A DNA stretch of 64,000 nt from Vulcanococcus sp. GTDB taxonomy: Bacteria; Cyanobacteriota; Cyanobacteriia; PCC-6307; Cyanobiaceae. This document shows, piece after piece, positions 18,067 to 30,920 of this stretch. Location: assembly GCA_019264575.1 (NCBI GenBank), contig JAHUZV010000019.1, positions 1 through 64,000 of the forward strand, in the 5' to 3' direction. The translations under genes and the position numbers were made by a program. Positions within the stretch are counted from its first letter, which is position 1. Each line of letters opens with the position of its first letter. The notes beneath the pieces are model-generated. The model was not told the DNA's origin. It ran no database searches and saw only the letters and a list, made by a program, of their open reading frames with translations.

Positions 18067-18495
18067 TTAGATGAAATACATCGCCTGCGCTTGCAGGCGC
18101 GCATCCCGTTCAGTGAGGAGATCCGAGAGGCTTGTGCTGTTGAGGAGTTGATCCCTTCGCAGGCGAAGCTCTTCCCCGAGCGCACGGATCACCTGCAGCT
18201 CGTTGCTGCCTTGAGCCGGATCAGGCTGCTCAGCTGTGCCATCGAGGCAGGCGATCACTTCGGCCAGGCTGATCTGAGCAGCTGGCCTCGAGAGCGTGTA
18301 GCCACCGCGTGCGCCGCGGACGCTGCGCACGAACCCTGAGCGGCGCAGGCTGGTCATCATTTGCTCGAGGTAGCGCTCAGGCATGGCTTGCCTGGCAGCA
18401 ATCTCGGCCACCTGCAGGAGCTCTCCGCTGGATTGCACATCCGCCAGCTCCATCAAGGCCTGCAGGCCATACGTGGTTTTCGCACTGAACCCCAA
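18067..18495 (-). CDS. Rrf2-family transcriptional regulator
   Basis: A 142-residue Rrf2 protein: winged helix over residues 1-70 (MGFSAKTTYGLQALMELAD, QAMPERYLEQMMTSLRRSGF, VRSVRGARGGYTLSRP), then a dimer helix. The three clustered cysteines that ligate the Fe-S cluster in IscR, NsrR and RirA are absent; the only cysteine is in VIACLDG. It is therefore more like CymR-type regulators of sulfur metabolism. Start probably TTG at 18495. It is divergent from the SLC13 permease gene, a natural target. Confidence 0.9.
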   Translation of the reverse strand: MGFSAKTTYGLQALMELADVQSSGELLQVAEIAARQAMPERYLEQMMTSLRRSGFVRSVRGARGGYTLSRPAAQISLAEVIACLDGTAEQPDPAQGSNELQVIRALGEELRLRRDQLLNSTSLSDLLTERDARLQAQAMYFI

Positions 18496-18658
18496 TCGGG
18501 CTGGTAAGCGCAGCGATCAGTCTGCCATTCAAACAACGGTAACGCGCTCGGAAATCAAGGATTCCCGCGTCCTGCGCCTGCGGGCTGCCTGCTGGGTCAA
18601 TAACTTCGTAAATCCGATCTGAACACCGTTGTATGCTTCTGGGCTGCGTGGCCCTCCC

Positions 18659-20470
18659 GTGGCGGATCTCCTTGTTGCCGTGCTCCAGCCCGGAGCGCTG
18701 ATCACCCTGCTGATCCTGCTCGGGGCGATCGTGATGTTTGTGGGCGGCTGGCTTGCGCCCGAGCTCACCGGTCTGCTGGCGGCATCGCTGTTGATCGTCA
18801 CCGGCGTGCTCAAGCCGTCGGAGGCCATGGAGGGCTTCGGTAGCCCGTCCCTGATCACCTTGATGGGGCTGTTTGCCCTCTCCTCTGGTCTCTTTCGCAG
18901 TGGCGGTCTGGATCGTCTGCGTGCCCTGATCGGCTCGGATGCGGTGCGCAGCCCCAAGCGGATGATTGCGGTGATGGTTTCGGCAGTGGGCCCCGTGTCG
19001 GCCTTTGTGCCCAACACGCCGATCGTGGCCAGCCTGTTGCCGGTGATTGAGGGCTGGTGCCAGCGCCGCCGCATCTCCCCCTCCAAGGTGCTGCTGCCCC
19101 TGTCCTTTGCCACCGTGCTCGGTGGCACCCTCACGCTGCTGGGCAGTTCCGTGAACCTGCTCGCCAGTGAGGTGAGCAGCAAGCTCGGCTACGGCGCCTT
19201 TGGCCTGTTCAGCTTCACGCCCATCGGCATTGGGATCTGGTTGATCGGGGGTGTGGTGATGGTGCTCCTGGCTGATCGCTTCCTGCCTGATCGCGGCACC
19301 GACGATGACGATCTGATCGCCTCTCTTGCCAGCGGCGGCTACCTCACCGAAGTGGAGATTCCGGCTGGTTCGGAGTTGATCGGGCAGTCGTTGCACGCCA
19401 GCCGCCTGCAGCGCCGCTTCGATGTGGATGTGCTGGAGCTGCATCGCGGCCCGGAGCGGTTTCTGCCGCCCCTCGCCGATCGCACCCTGGTGCTGGGCGA
19501 TCGCCTGCTGCTGCGCTGCAGCCGTGAGGATCTGCTGCGCCTCCAGCAAGACCACACCGTGGTGCTCGCCCCCACGCCAGAGGCAGAAGTCCCAAGCCGC
19601 CCCGATCAGCAGAACAACCAACGGATGGTGGAGGTGCTGCTGCCCGCAGGCTCCACCCTGGCGGGGGATTGCCTGCGGGATCTGCGCTTCCGCCAGCGCT
19701 ACAACGTGACAGTGCTGGCCCTGCGCCGCGGCAATGCGGTGCTGCGCGAGCGCCTCGGTCGGGCGCAGTTGCGCGAAGGCGATGTGCTGCTGCTGCAGGG
19801 GCCGAAGGATGCCATCCGCGGCCTGCAGGCCAACAACGATCTGGTGGTGCTCGAGCAGCTGGAGAAGGATCTCCCCACCGTGAGCCGCAAGCGGATCGCC
19901 CTGGTGATCGGCGCTCTGGTGATCCTGCTGCCCGCCTTCGAGCTGATGCCGCTGGTGGCTGCAGTGCTGCTCGGCACGGTGGCGATGGTGGCCAGCGGCT
20001 GCCTCCGGGCCGGTGAGCTGCAGCGGGCCATTCGCCTCGATGTGATCTTGCTGTTGGGCTCGCTGGCCAGCTTCAGCGTGGCCCTGGAGAAAACCGGGTT
20101 GGCGTCGGCCTTGGCCCAGGCGTTGCTGCTGGGTTTGCACAACTGGCCGGTGTATGCGGCGCTGCTGGTGGTGTTCCTGTTCACCACCTTGCTCACTGAG
20201 GTGATGAGCAATGCCGCCACGGTGGCCATGCTGATTCCGATCGCCGGCCAGCTCGCCCAGGGCCTTGGCCAGCCGCCAATGGCCTTCATCTATGCGGTGC
20301 TGTTTGGCGCCAGCCAGAGCTTCCTCAGCCCCGTGGGCTACCAGACCAACTTGATGGTGTTCGGCCCAGGCCGCTATCGGTTCCTGGATGTGCCCCGCTA
20401 CGGCTTCCCGCTCACCATCGCCATGACGATCACGGTGCCGTTCCTGATCTGCCGTTGGTTCGGGATTTAA
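18659..20470 (+). CDS. SLC13-family permease with two RCK_C domains
   Basis: A permease of about 603 residues in the DASS/SLC13 family (divalent anion:Na+ symport, e.g. sulfate). Membrane helices flank a central cytoplasmic insert carrying two TrkA-C (RCK_C) domains, one starting near TEVEIPAGSELIGQSLHAS and one near VEVLLPAGSTLAGDCLRDLR. The hairpin signature PNTPIVASLLPVIEG and the C-terminal TEVMSNAATVAMLIPIAGQL fit the family. The GTG at 18659 gives the usual N-terminus; TTG at 18629 is the alternative. The adjacent Rrf2 gene suggests a sulfur link, which is inference. Confidence 0.9.
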   Translation: MADLLVAVLQPGALITLLILLGAIVMFVGGWLAPELTGLLAASLLIVTGVLKPSEAMEGFGSPSLITLMGLFALSSGLFRSGGLDRLRALIGSDAVRSPKRMIAVMVSAVGPVSAFVPNTPIVASLLPVIEGWCQRRRISPSKVLLPLSFATVLGGTLTLLGSSVNLLASEVSSKLGYGAFGLFSFTPIGIGIWLIGGVVMVLLADRFLPDRGTDDDDLIASLASGGYLTEVEIPAGSELIGQSLHASRLQRRFDVDVLELHRGPERFLPPLADRTLVLGDRLLLRCSREDLLRLQQDHTVVLAPTPEAEVPSRPDQQNNQRMVEVLLPAGSTLAGDCLRDLRFRQRYNVTVLALRRGNAVLRERLGRAQLREGDVLLLQGPKDAIRGLQANNDLVVLEQLEKDLPTVSRKRIALVIGALVILLPAFELMPLVAAVLLGTVAMVASGCLRAGELQRAIRLDVILLLGSLASFSVALEKTGLASALAQALLLGLHNWPVYAALLVVFLFTTLLTEVMSNAATVAMLIPIAGQLAQGLGQPPMAFIYAVLFGASQSFLSPVGYQTNLMVFGPGRYRFLDVPRYGFPLTIAMTITVPFLICRWFGI

Positions 20471-20500
20471 GCCCTCCGGCTGGCAAGGCGATCGATCAGG

Positions 20501-21031
20501 ATGGTGCGTCTTGATCGATTGTTGAGCCTCGTGCGGCCAAGCGCCAGTTCCTCAGCTCGCCGCCCCTCACGTCACAAGAGCCTGCTGCGTTTGTTGCGCC
20601 AACGGCTGCTGTGGCTGTGGCACCACGAGGGCAGCCACGGTCAGCGGGCCAGGGGGTTGGCGGCCGGCATCTTTATGGGGTGCTTCCCGTTTTTTGGGTT
20701 GCAGATCGTGCTGGGGGTCGCCCTGGCCAGCGTGGTGCGCGGCAACCACATCCTGGCGGCAGCGGGCACCTGGATCAGTAACCCCTTCACCTATCTGCCC
20801 CTTTACTGGTTCAACTACCAGTTGGGGTGTCTGCTATTGGGGCCAGGGCCTGCCTTCCCCACCCTGCAGGAGCTGCAGCAAGCGCCCCTTTGGGATCTTG
20901 GGGTTGCGATGAGTGGCCGGCTGCTACTGGGTTCGCTGCTGGTGGGCCTTGTTAGCGCCGTGGTGCTGGGCGGTGGTTACTGGCTGCTGCTGGAGCATCA
21001 GCATCGCCGCCGCCGCCGCGCTCAGTCCTGA
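20501..21031 (+). CDS. DUF2062 membrane protein
   Basis: A 176-residue protein with an Arg-rich cytoplasmic N-terminus and the DUF2062 core: GLAAGIFMGCFPFFGLQIVL, then LAAAGTWISNPFTYLPLYWF and a last helix near 145-165. It starts at ATG 20501, 30 bases after the SLC13 gene, and its end overlaps the convergent CNNM gene by 10 bases. The family has no established biochemical role. Confidence 0.88.
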   Translation: MVRLDRLLSLVRPSASSSARRPSRHKSLLRLLRQRLLWLWHHEGSHGQRARGLAAGIFMGCFPFFGLQIVLGVALASVVRGNHILAAAGTWISNPFTYLPLYWFNYQLGCLLLGPGPAFPTLQELQQAPLWDLGVAMSGRLLLGSLLVGLVSAVVLGGGYWLLLEHQHRRRRRAQS

Positions 21032-22035
21032 GGTCCGCCGGCGTTGTCGGGCAGGCGTTTCCAGCCGGCCAGCACTCCAAGGATGTCGGCGGCGCTCACC
21101 AGCCCCACAAAGGCGCCAAATTCATCCACCACCACCCGCACAGAGCTGCGATCGCCCCGCCGGAACGTGGTGAGTAGGCGATCGGCACGGATCATCTCCG
21201 GTACGTATTGAGGCGGATCGCAGAGCTCGCACACCAGGCGCGCTCCCCCGCCTTGCAGCAGGGCGCCCAAGGCCTCCTCGCGGCTCTGAACCCCCAGCAC
21301 CTCATCCACCTCTTCCCCCAGCACCACCCACCAGGCATCGTCGGGTGCGGCGAGGATCTCCTGACGCACCGATTCGAGGCTGGCGGCTCCTGGCAGTGAG
21401 GGCGTCGCCACGCGCGAGACCATCAGATCCCTTGCTGTGAGGTCGTTGAGGGCGAACACCTTGCCGATCATGGCCGCTTCATCCGCCTCGATCTGGCCCT
21501 GCTGGGACCCCAGCCGTGCCATCAGATGAATTTCCCGCTCATTGGTGGTGAGATCGGCCTCGGCAGTGATCGCCGGCATCAGCTTTTCCAGCAGCAGCAG
21601 CAGCGGCAGGGTGAGTCGCTCCAGTAGCAGCAGCACCCGCGCTCCCCCCAGGGAGATCGGCATGGCGAAGCTGTTACCGATCGCCTTGGGCAGGATCTCG
21701 CCGAACAAAATCACGGCCACGGTGAAGCCGATGTTGAAGATCAACAGCGCGGCGGTGCCTCCGGGCAGCTGCTCGAAGGTGTGATCGGCCTGGCTGCCGA
21801 GCAGCATCGAACCGGAGATGTTGAAGAGGTTGTTGATCACCACCAGCAGCGCCAGGGATCGGCCTGGCCGCGCCTTGATCCGCTCGAGGGCGCGCGAGCC
21901 CGGCACCCGCTGCTGCACCAGGGTGTGAACCTGGATCGGGTTCACCGTGAGCATCGCCGCCTCGGTGCTGGAGGCCAAGGCCGAGCCCACCAGGATCAGC
22001 ACTGCCATCGCCAGCAGCACAACGATCGGATTCAT
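21022..22035 (-). CDS. CNNM/CorC-type transporter (DUF21 plus CBS pair)
   Basis: A 337-residue protein: DUF21 membrane domain (about 1-180; SSTEAAMLTVNPIQVHTLVQ, INNLFNISGSMLLG, FGEILPKAIGNSFAMPIS) followed by two CBS motifs (about 200-330; LTARDLMVSRVATPSLPG and VRVVVDEFGAFVGLVSAADI). Such proteins are implicated in Mg2+ or Co2+ homeostasis. It stops shortly after the CBS pair and has no C-terminal CorC domain, shorter than typical YfjD/HlyC proteins. ATG at 22035. Confidence 0.9.
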   Translation of the reverse strand: MNPIVVLLAMAVLILVGSALASSTEAAMLTVNPIQVHTLVQQRVPGSRALERIKARPGRSLALLVVINNLFNISGSMLLGSQADHTFEQLPGGTAALLIFNIGFTVAVILFGEILPKAIGNSFAMPISLGGARVLLLLERLTLPLLLLLEKLMPAITAEADLTTNEREIHLMARLGSQQGQIEADEAAMIGKVFALNDLTARDLMVSRVATPSLPGAASLESVRQEILAAPDDAWWVVLGEEVDEVLGVQSREEALGALLQGGGARLVCELCDPPQYVPEMIRADRLLTTFRRGDRSSVRVVVDEFGAFVGLVSAADILGVLAGWKRLPDNAGGPQD

Positions 22036-22085
22036 TGGTTGGGCGGGGATGCGGGTTGGACCGGACCTTACCTACGGTTAGCGGG

Positions 22086-23492
22086 ATGAACTCGTCCCCG
22101 AGCAATCCCGTTCAGGCGCTGCAGCGCTGGCGTCATCAGCTCACCGTGCCCCAGTTCACGGTGGTCACGGGTCTCCTTGTGATCGTGGTGGGCACCTTCC
22201 TGCTCGCCTCGCCGCTCTGCTCCACCGACGACGTCGGCCTGTGGCAGGCCCTGTTCACCGTCACATCCGCGATCACCGTGACAGGGCTCTCGGTGATCTC
22301 GGTGGGGAACGATCTCACCTTTGTGGGCCAGGTGGTGCTGGCCGGCTTGATCATCACCGGCGGCCTCGGCCTGATGGCGATCACCACCTTCCTGCAGGGA
22401 TTCGTGCAGGGGCGCTCCGGCCTACGCCATCGCCTTGATAAAGGTCGTGCCCTGGATGAATTCGGGGTGGGCGGCATCGGCCCCACCTTCAACAGCATCT
22501 TGATCACCGCCACCTGCGTGATGGGGCTTGGTGCGGTGGTGCTCTACGCCTTCGGTTTCACCAACATTGAGCAGCCTGGCCAACGGCTCTGGGCCTCGCT
22601 GTTTCATGTGATCAGTGCCTACAACAACGCTGGATTTGGCCTCTGGGATAACAGCCTGGTCGATTACCGCGATAACGCCGTGGTGAATGGTGTGATCGCC
22701 TCGATGATCGTGATCGGCGGGATTGGCTGGCGGGTGATCAACGATCTTTGGGCTAATCGCCTGCGCTTACGCCGCTTACGCCGCCTCAACCTGCACACCC
22801 GCTTGGTGGTGCGCAGCACCGTGCTGTTGATCGTGCTCGGTGCGATCGGTTTGCTGATCACCGAGCACTTCGGCTACCGGGCTTCCGCCATGGGGGAGCT
22901 GGGTTTGTGGCAGAAGCTGCAGATCACGGTGTTCCAGTCGATCACGACGCGCACTGCTGGCTTCAACACCATTCCGCTCTCGGCTGAATCGATCACCGAT
23001 GCCGGTTTGCTGTTGATGATCCTGCTGATGTTCATCGGCGCCAGCCCCGGCGGCACCGGTGGCGGGATTAAAACCACCACCTTCGCGATCTTGATGGGGG
23101 CCACCCGCTCCACGCTGGAGGGCCGCGGTGATGTGTTGATGCACCGCCGTCAGATTCCGGATGCCACGGTGCTCCGAGCTGTGGGCGTCACCTTGGCTTC
23201 GCTGCTGTTTGTGGTGCTGATGGCGCTGTTCCTGGGCGTGGGCCCCACGGCAGCCGGCGTGAGCGGCCATCAGAGCTTCAGTTTCCTCGAGAAGTTGTTC
23301 ACCTGTGTGTCGGCCTTCGGCACGGTGGGCCTGGATTTGGGCGTCACGGCCAACCTCAACCGCTGGGGGCAGTTGGTGCTGATGGTGGGCATGTTTGTGG
23401 GCCGGATCGGCATCCTGCTGCTGCTTTCGGCGCTGTATGGCAACCGCCCTCAATTGCGGGTGGGCTACCCCAGGGAAGACCTCTACGTCTAG
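22086..23492 (+). CDS. ktrB: KtrB, potassium/sodium uptake channel subunit
   Basis: A 468-residue TrkH/KtrB-type K+ translocating subunit. All four pore-loop glycines are visible: SAITVTGLSV, SAYNNAGFGL, TTRTAGFNT and SAFGTVGLDLG. The intramembrane loop with GASPGGTGGGIKTTT, which gates KtrB, is intact. The chain ends with a conserved NRPQLRVGYPREDLYV. The ATG at 22086 is used; the frame is open further upstream but the added residues do not resemble the family. KtrA follows 16 bases downstream. Confidence 0.95.
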   Translation: MNSSPSNPVQALQRWRHQLTVPQFTVVTGLLVIVVGTFLLASPLCSTDDVGLWQALFTVTSAITVTGLSVISVGNDLTFVGQVVLAGLIITGGLGLMAITTFLQGFVQGRSGLRHRLDKGRALDEFGVGGIGPTFNSILITATCVMGLGAVVLYAFGFTNIEQPGQRLWASLFHVISAYNNAGFGLWDNSLVDYRDNAVVNGVIASMIVIGGIGWRVINDLWANRLRLRRLRRLNLHTRLVVRSTVLLIVLGAIGLLITEHFGYRASAMGELGLWQKLQITVFQSITTRTAGFNTIPLSAESITDAGLLLMILLMFIGASPGGTGGGIKTTTFAILMGATRSTLEGRGDVLMHRRQIPDATVLRAVGVTLASLLFVVLMALFLGVGPTAAGVSGHQSFSFLEKLFTCVSAFGTVGLDLGVTANLNRWGQLVLMVGMFVGRIGILLLLSALYGNRPQLRVGYPREDLYV

Positions 23493-23508
23493 AAAAGGTG
23501 GGCTTGCA

Positions 23509-24222
23509 ATGACGACCGTGAATCAGTGGTGGCAGTGGGGCGCTGATGGCGACGACCGCCGTGGCGGATTCGCGGTGATCGGTGTGGGCCGCTTTGGCAG
23601 CTCGGTGTGTGCGGAGCTGGTGCGGGCGGGAGCGGATGTGCTGGCGATCGATTCCAGCCAGCGGGCGATCGATGAACTCCGCCAGCTCGATCCCTCGATC
23701 GAATGCCGCGTGGTGGATTGCACCGATGAGGAGGCGTTGCGTGCTTCCGGTGTGCTCGATCTGGAAACGGTGGTAGTGGCGATGAGTGATCCGATTGAGG
23801 CCAGCATCACCGCCACGCTGATCTGCAAAGACGCCCAGGGCACGCGGGTGAAGCAGGTGATCGCCCGCGCCACGAGCGATCTGCACATGAAGATGCTGCA
23901 GCGGGTGGGCGCCGATCGGGTGGTGTTCCCTTCAAAAATGATGGGCCAGCGCCTGGGCCTGGAGTTGGTGCGCCCCAACCTGCTGGAGCAGTTGCGCCTG
24001 GATGACCGCAGCTGCATCGAAGAGATCAAGGTGCCCAGCTCCTTCGTGGGCCACTCCTTGCGCGATCTCAACCTGCGCAAGCACTTCAACGTGAACGTGT
24101 TGGCAGCAGGCCCTGTGGGGCATCTGGATGTGAATCCACCTGCTTCCCATGTGCTGGCCCAGGGCGAGTTGCTGGTGGTGATGGGTTCGGAGGAAGCGCT
24201 GCGTTCCCTGCCGGGTAAGTGA
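23509..24222 (+). CDS. ktrA: KtrA, RCK regulatory subunit of K+ uptake
   Basis: A 237-residue cytoplasmic protein with an N-terminal Rossmann RCK domain (FAVIGVGRFGSSVCAEL, acidic strand end VLAIDSS) and a C-terminal RCK_C domain (about 155-235; IKVPSSFVGHSLRDLNLRKH, VLAQGELLVVMGSEEAL). It gates KtrB by binding ATP/ADP. The ATG at 23509 follows an AAAAGGTGGG ribosome-binding site. Start choice matches the WWQWGADGDDRR N-terminus before the fold. Confidence 0.95.
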   Translation: MTTVNQWWQWGADGDDRRGGFAVIGVGRFGSSVCAELVRAGADVLAIDSSQRAIDELRQLDPSIECRVVDCTDEEALRASGVLDLETVVVAMSDPIEASITATLICKDAQGTRVKQVIARATSDLHMKMLQRVGADRVVFPSKMMGQRLGLELVRPNLLEQLRLDDRSCIEEIKVPSSFVGHSLRDLNLRKHFNVNVLAAGPVGHLDVNPPASHVLAQGELLVVMGSEEALRSLPGK

Positions 24223-24266
24223 GCGCAAGCGGGCGGCCTGTGGCTGTTTCAACACCGCTGGTTTAA

Positions 24267-25616
<1,350 letters not shown>

Positions 25617-25629
25617 GGCACTGGCTCCG

Positions 25630-27240
25630 ATGGAACTCACTCTCTGGACCTACGAAGGCCCCCCGCACGTGGGCGCGATGCGCATCGCCGCTTCGATGGA
25701 AGGGGTGCACTACGTGCTGCATGCCCCCCAGGGCGACACCTACGCCGATCTGCTGTTCACGATGATCGAGCGGCGCGATAAGCGCCCGCCCGTTACCTAC
25801 ACCACCTTCCAGGCCCGCGATCTCGGTGGCGACACCGCGGAGCTGGTGAAGCGCTCGATCGCCGATGCGGTACAGCGCTTCCAGCCCGAGGCATTGCTGG
25901 TGGGCGAGAGCTGCACCGCCGAGCTGATCCAAGACCAACCCGGTGCCCTGGCCGCCGGCATGGATCTGGGCGGCATCCCGATCGTGAATCTGGAGCTCCC
26001 CGCCTACTCGAAAAAAGAGAACTGGGGCGCCGCCGAAACCTTCTATCAACTGGTGCGCGGCCTGCTCAAGTCGCAGCTGCCGGCCCCGGGCACACCCAAG
26101 CCCGATCCAGCCCGCTGGCGCGCCGAAGGCCGCCGGCCGCGGCTCAACCTGCTGGGCCCCTCGCTGCTCGGCTTCCGCTGCCGCGACGACGTGCGCGAGA
26201 TCACCCAGCTGCTGGGGAGCTACGGCATTGATGTGGCGGTGGTGGCACCCCTGGGGGCACGGCCGGCGGATCTGCAGCGCATCCCCACGGCTGACGCCAA
26301 TGTGTGCCTCTATCCCGAGCTGGCGGGCACGCTCTGCAGCTGGCTGGAGCGCCAGTTCGGCATGGCCTGCGTGCGCACGGTGCCGATCGGCATCGGCGCC
26401 ACGGTGACTTTCCTGCGGGAGGTGCACAGCGTGCTGGATCTGGAGCTGCCGGCCGAACTGCAGCCTGGAGTCGATGGGATATGTGAGGCGGAGCGCCGCT
26501 CACGGCTGCCCTGGTATTCGCGTTCAGTGGATTCCACCTACCTCACCGGCAAGCGGGTGTTCGTGTTTGGCGATGCCACCCATGCCATCGCCGCTGCCCG
26601 CATTGCCAGCCGCGAACTGGGCTTCCAGGTGGTGGGGCTGGGTAGCTACAGCCGTGAAATGGCCCGCGAGCTCCGCGCTGCCGCAGCCGAGCTCGGCGTA
26701 GAGCCCTTGATTAGCGACGACTACCTCGCCGTGGAGGCCGCCATTGCTGAGGCGTCGCCCGAGCTGGTGCTCGGCACCCAGATGGAGCGCCACAGCGCTA
26801 AGCGCTTAGGGATCCCCTGCGCCGTGATCAGCACGCCGTTGCATGTGCAGGATGTGCCGGCCCGCTACGCCCCGCAGATGGGTTTCGAGGGGGCGAATGT
26901 GATCTTCGATTCCTGGGTGCACCCGCTGATGATGGGCTTGGAGGAGCACCTGATCGGCATGTTCCGCCACGACTTCGAATTCGTGGATGGCCACCGCAGC
27001 CACCTGGGCGATGGTGCACCTGTGGCAGCCCCGGCTGAGGCGTCACCGGTCCCTGCGATGGCCGCAGCTGCCGGTGTTGGCCTGAGTTGGAGCCCTGAGG
27101 GTGAGGCGGAGCTGGCCAAGATTCCGTTTTTCGTGCGGGGGAAGGTGCGCAAGAACACCGAGACCTACGCCCGCGAGCGGGGGCTAGCGGTGATCGATAG
27201 CGAAGCGCTGTACGAGGCCAAGGCTCACTTCAGTCGCTGA
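25630..27240 (+). CDS. chlB: ChlB, dark protochlorophyllide reductase subunit B
   Basis: A 536-residue subunit B. Its N-terminus [18 protein letters not shown] is typical and Asp36 ([11 protein letters not shown]), the unusual aspartate ligand of the NB cluster, is present. The C-terminal domain (about residues 485-536; [19 protein letters not shown]) closes over the substrate. The linker before it is Ala/Pro-rich and variable. ATG at 25630, 13 bases after chlN; clearly co-transcribed. Confidence 0.96.
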   Translation: MELTLWTYEGPPHVGAMRIAASMEGVHYVLHAPQGDTYADLLFTMIERRDKRPPVTYTTFQARDLGGDTAELVKRSIADAVQRFQPEALLVGESCTAELIQDQPGALAAGMDLGGIPIVNLELPAYSKKENWGAAETFYQLVRGLLKSQLPAPGTPKPDPARWRAEGRRPRLNLLGPSLLGFRCRDDVREITQLLGSYGIDVAVVAPLGARPADLQRIPTADANVCLYPELAGTLCSWLERQFGMACVRTVPIGIGATVTFLREVHSVLDLELPAELQPGVDGICEAERRSRLPWYSRSVDSTYLTGKRVFVFGDATHAIAAARIASRELGFQVVGLGSYSREMARELRAAAAELGVEPLISDDYLAVEAAIAEASPELVLGTQMERHSAKRLGIPCAVISTPLHVQDVPARYAPQMGFEGANVIFDSWVHPLMMGLEEHLIGMFRHDFEFVDGHRSHLGDGAPVAAPAEASPVPAMAAAAGVGLSWSPEGEAELAKIPFFVRGKVRKNTETYARERGLAVIDSEALYEAKAHFSR

Positions 27241-27471
27241 GCATCACAGATGCGTTCAACGTGCGGCACCCCTGGTGCTTGCACGCTGGAGGCCGGTTGG
27301 CTTGCCATGATGCACGCCATCACAGGTAAATGGCTGCAAACTGAGTATTTATACCCAGTGATTTGCCCCGGCGTGTGAATGCCTTGCGTGTGGGGATGCG
27401 CACAGCTTGGGGAGCGATGTTTCGCTTTACACGAACAGCTGTTGCGATTCACCTGTGCAGGGGTTGGATGA

Positions 27472-28377
<906 letters not shown>

Positions 28378-28401
28378 GCTCTCTGGCTGAGCTCCCCTGC
28401 C

Positions 28402-29091
28402 TCAGCCCCGGTTGCGCACCGGGTTGCTGAGGCAGCCCACGCCGCTGATCTCCACCTCCACCACATCGCCATCGCGCAGGAAGCGGGGTGGCTTGCGGCC
28501 AGCGCCCACGCCTGCCGGCGTGCCTGTGAGGATCACGCTCCCGGCTAGCAGGGTGGTGCCCTGGCTGAGCTCGCTGATCAAGCGCGCCACAGAGAAGATC
28601 ATCGTGCTGGTGCTGGCCTGCTGCACCACCTCGCCATTGAGGCGGGTGGTGAGCAGCAGATCCTGCAGGTCGGCGATGGCGCTGATCGGTGTGGGCTCTC
28701 CCAGTGGGCAAAAGGTGTCGAAGCTCTTGCCGCGGCACCACTGGCCGCCGCTGCCATGCCATTGCCACCAGCGCTGGCTCACATCGTTGGCGCAGGCCAC
28801 CGCGGCGATCACCTCGCGGGCCTGGGCTTCGGGCACATCGCGGGCATCGCAGCCCAGGATCACTGCCAGCTCTCCTTCGTAATCCACGCCCATGGGGGGA
28901 TCGCGATCGTTGGTGTGCACCACCGGCGGCAGCTCGATCGCTGCGCCGTTGCCGATCACGCAGGCGGGATTCTTGAAGAACAGCACCGGCCGCTCCGGCA
29001 ACTTGAAGGTGCCGGGATCGGCCACCTCTGCCGCGTGATCGGCGTAGTTCTTGCCGATGCAGAGGATGGCGGGAGGCCGGGAGGCGGTCAT
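28402..29091 (-). CDS. Fumarylacetoacetate hydrolase (FAH) family protein
   Basis: A 229-residue FAH-fold enzyme. Metal-site blocks are visible: CIGKNYADHAAEV near the start, DYEGELAVILG (the Glu-x-Glu ligand region), and GSVILTGTPAGVGAG near the end. Related proteins act as acylpyruvate hydrolases or oxaloacetate decarboxylases; the substrate cannot be read here. The ATG at 29091 starts one base after the por stop codon, so it is translationally close to por, an unusual partner. Confidence 0.9.
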   Translation of the reverse strand: MTASRPPAILCIGKNYADHAAEVADPGTFKLPERPVLFFKNPACVIGNGAAIELPPVVHTNDRDPPMGVDYEGELAVILGCDARDVPEAQAREVIAAVACANDVSQRWWQWHGSGGQWCRGKSFDTFCPLGEPTPISAIADLQDLLLTTRLNGEVVQQASTSTMIFSVARLISELSQGTTLLAGSVILTGTPAGVGAGRKPPRFLRDGDVVEVEISGVGCLSNPVRNRG

Positions 29092-29092
29092 C

Positions 29093-30115
<1,023 letters not shown>

Positions 30116-30619
30116 TTATCGAGTGGGCTGCGGCTTCTCAGCGCTGGGCTGTGGCTGCTCAACAGTTGGAAACGGCGCTGCCCCTGCTGTGGAGCTCCCC
30201 TGGCCCGGTGTGGTCCACACCACCCGCATGCGGTTGGGGGCGATCCACTGGTCTTGCTCCTGAATCAGCCGCTGCTCGCCGCCGGTGGTGAACAGGCTGT
30301 CGAAGCGTTCCTGCGCCTTGTTGAGTTTGGCTTGCTGGATGTTCAACACCGCGGTGATCTCGCCGTAGCGATCCAGGCGTTCGCGGTAGGCGCCTCCGAG
30401 TCGCACCAGGCTCACCACGGCCACCAGTCCGAGGCCCACCTTCAAGGTGAGACCGATGCCACTGCAGAGCTTTTCCTGGGCAGGCGTGGAGGGCCGCAGG
30501 GAAGGTGGTGGCGTAGGCGAAACCTGTGCCGCAGACCTAGGCGCGCGGCCAGGAGTGTTGCTCTTACCCCGTGGCGCGGATCGCCGCTGCGATGGCTGGG
30601 CGGTGCGGGGCAGGCTCAA
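30116..30619 (-). CDS. Hypothetical single-span membrane protein with coiled coil
   Basis: A protein of up to 167 residues, with a Pro/Ser/Arg-rich N-terminus (about 1-50), one hydrophobic segment (IGLTLKVGLGLVAVVSLVRL, about 55-74), then a heptad-like helix (YGEITAVLNIQQAKLNKAQE) and a Pro-rich tail. The TTG at 30619 is the furthest start; a later one is possible. It lies between psaM and por on the same strand. No family recognised. Confidence 0.6.
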   Translation of the reverse strand: MSLPRTAQPSQRRSAPRGKSNTPGRAPRSAAQVSPTPPPSLRPSTPAQEKLCSGIGLTLKVGLGLVAVVSLVRLGGAYRERLDRYGEITAVLNIQQAKLNKAQERFDSLFTTGGEQRLIQEQDQWIAPNRMRVVWTTPGQGSSTAGAAPFPTVEQPQPSAEKPQPTR

Positions 30620-30629
30620 GGCTTGCGGA

Positions 30630-30668
30630 GCGTGGTTGTGGCCCGCTTTTAGCAGGCCTCAACCACGC
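30630..30668 (-). terminator. Long stem-loop after psaM
   Basis: GCGTGGTTG (30630-30638) pairs perfectly with CAACCACGC (30660-30668), and the interior continues with GGCC/GGCC and GC/GC pairs interrupted by two mismatches around a TTTTA loop. It starts ten bases after the psaM stop codon. No T-run follows, so it may act as a 3' stabiliser of the psaM message or an attenuator before the downstream genes. Confidence 0.6.
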
Positions 30669-30678
30669 TGCCAAGGGA

Positions 30679-30780
30679 TCAGGCGCGGTAAAGGCTCGCG
30701 GCCAGACGCACGGCGAGCACGCCCGCATGGGCAGCCACCACCAGGGCAATCAGCACTTCGGCCTGGGTGAGGGACGTCAT
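30679..30780 (-). CDS. psaM: PsaM, photosystem I reaction centre subunit XII
   Basis: A 33-residue single-helix subunit of photosystem I. The translation begins MTSLTQAEVLIALVVAAHAG and ends RLAASLYRA, fitting PsaM: a short polar N-terminus, one membrane helix and the conserved (R)L..LY ending. In cyanobacterial PSI it sits at the trimer/monomer interface near PsaB. ATG at 30780, TGA at 30679. It opens the leftward group that includes por. Confidence 0.88.
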   Translation of the reverse strand: MTSLTQAEVLIALVVAAHAGVLAVRLAASLYRA

Positions 30781-30920
30781 GGCCTGATTCAAAGCAGAAA
30801 TCCAACCCATTCTTCCGCAGTTGCATGGGCTTGCCAGGGCTTGGGCCTTGGCCTGTCACAGCTCGATACCCCGCCGCCGCAGCTGCTGGCTACGGTCGGG
30901 CTTGATTGCCGGCCGCCGCC

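Noticed and set aside
18496..18658. Search for an Rrf2 operator in the Rrf2/SLC13 gap
   Set aside because: Only partial dyads such as GGAAATC-AA-GGATTCC are present; too weak to call.
28385..28407. GGCTGAG/CTCAGCC hairpin between chlL and the FAH gene
   Set aside because: A 7-bp stem with a 9-nt loop and no T-run, and the right arm overlaps the FAH stop; not strong enough to call as a terminator.
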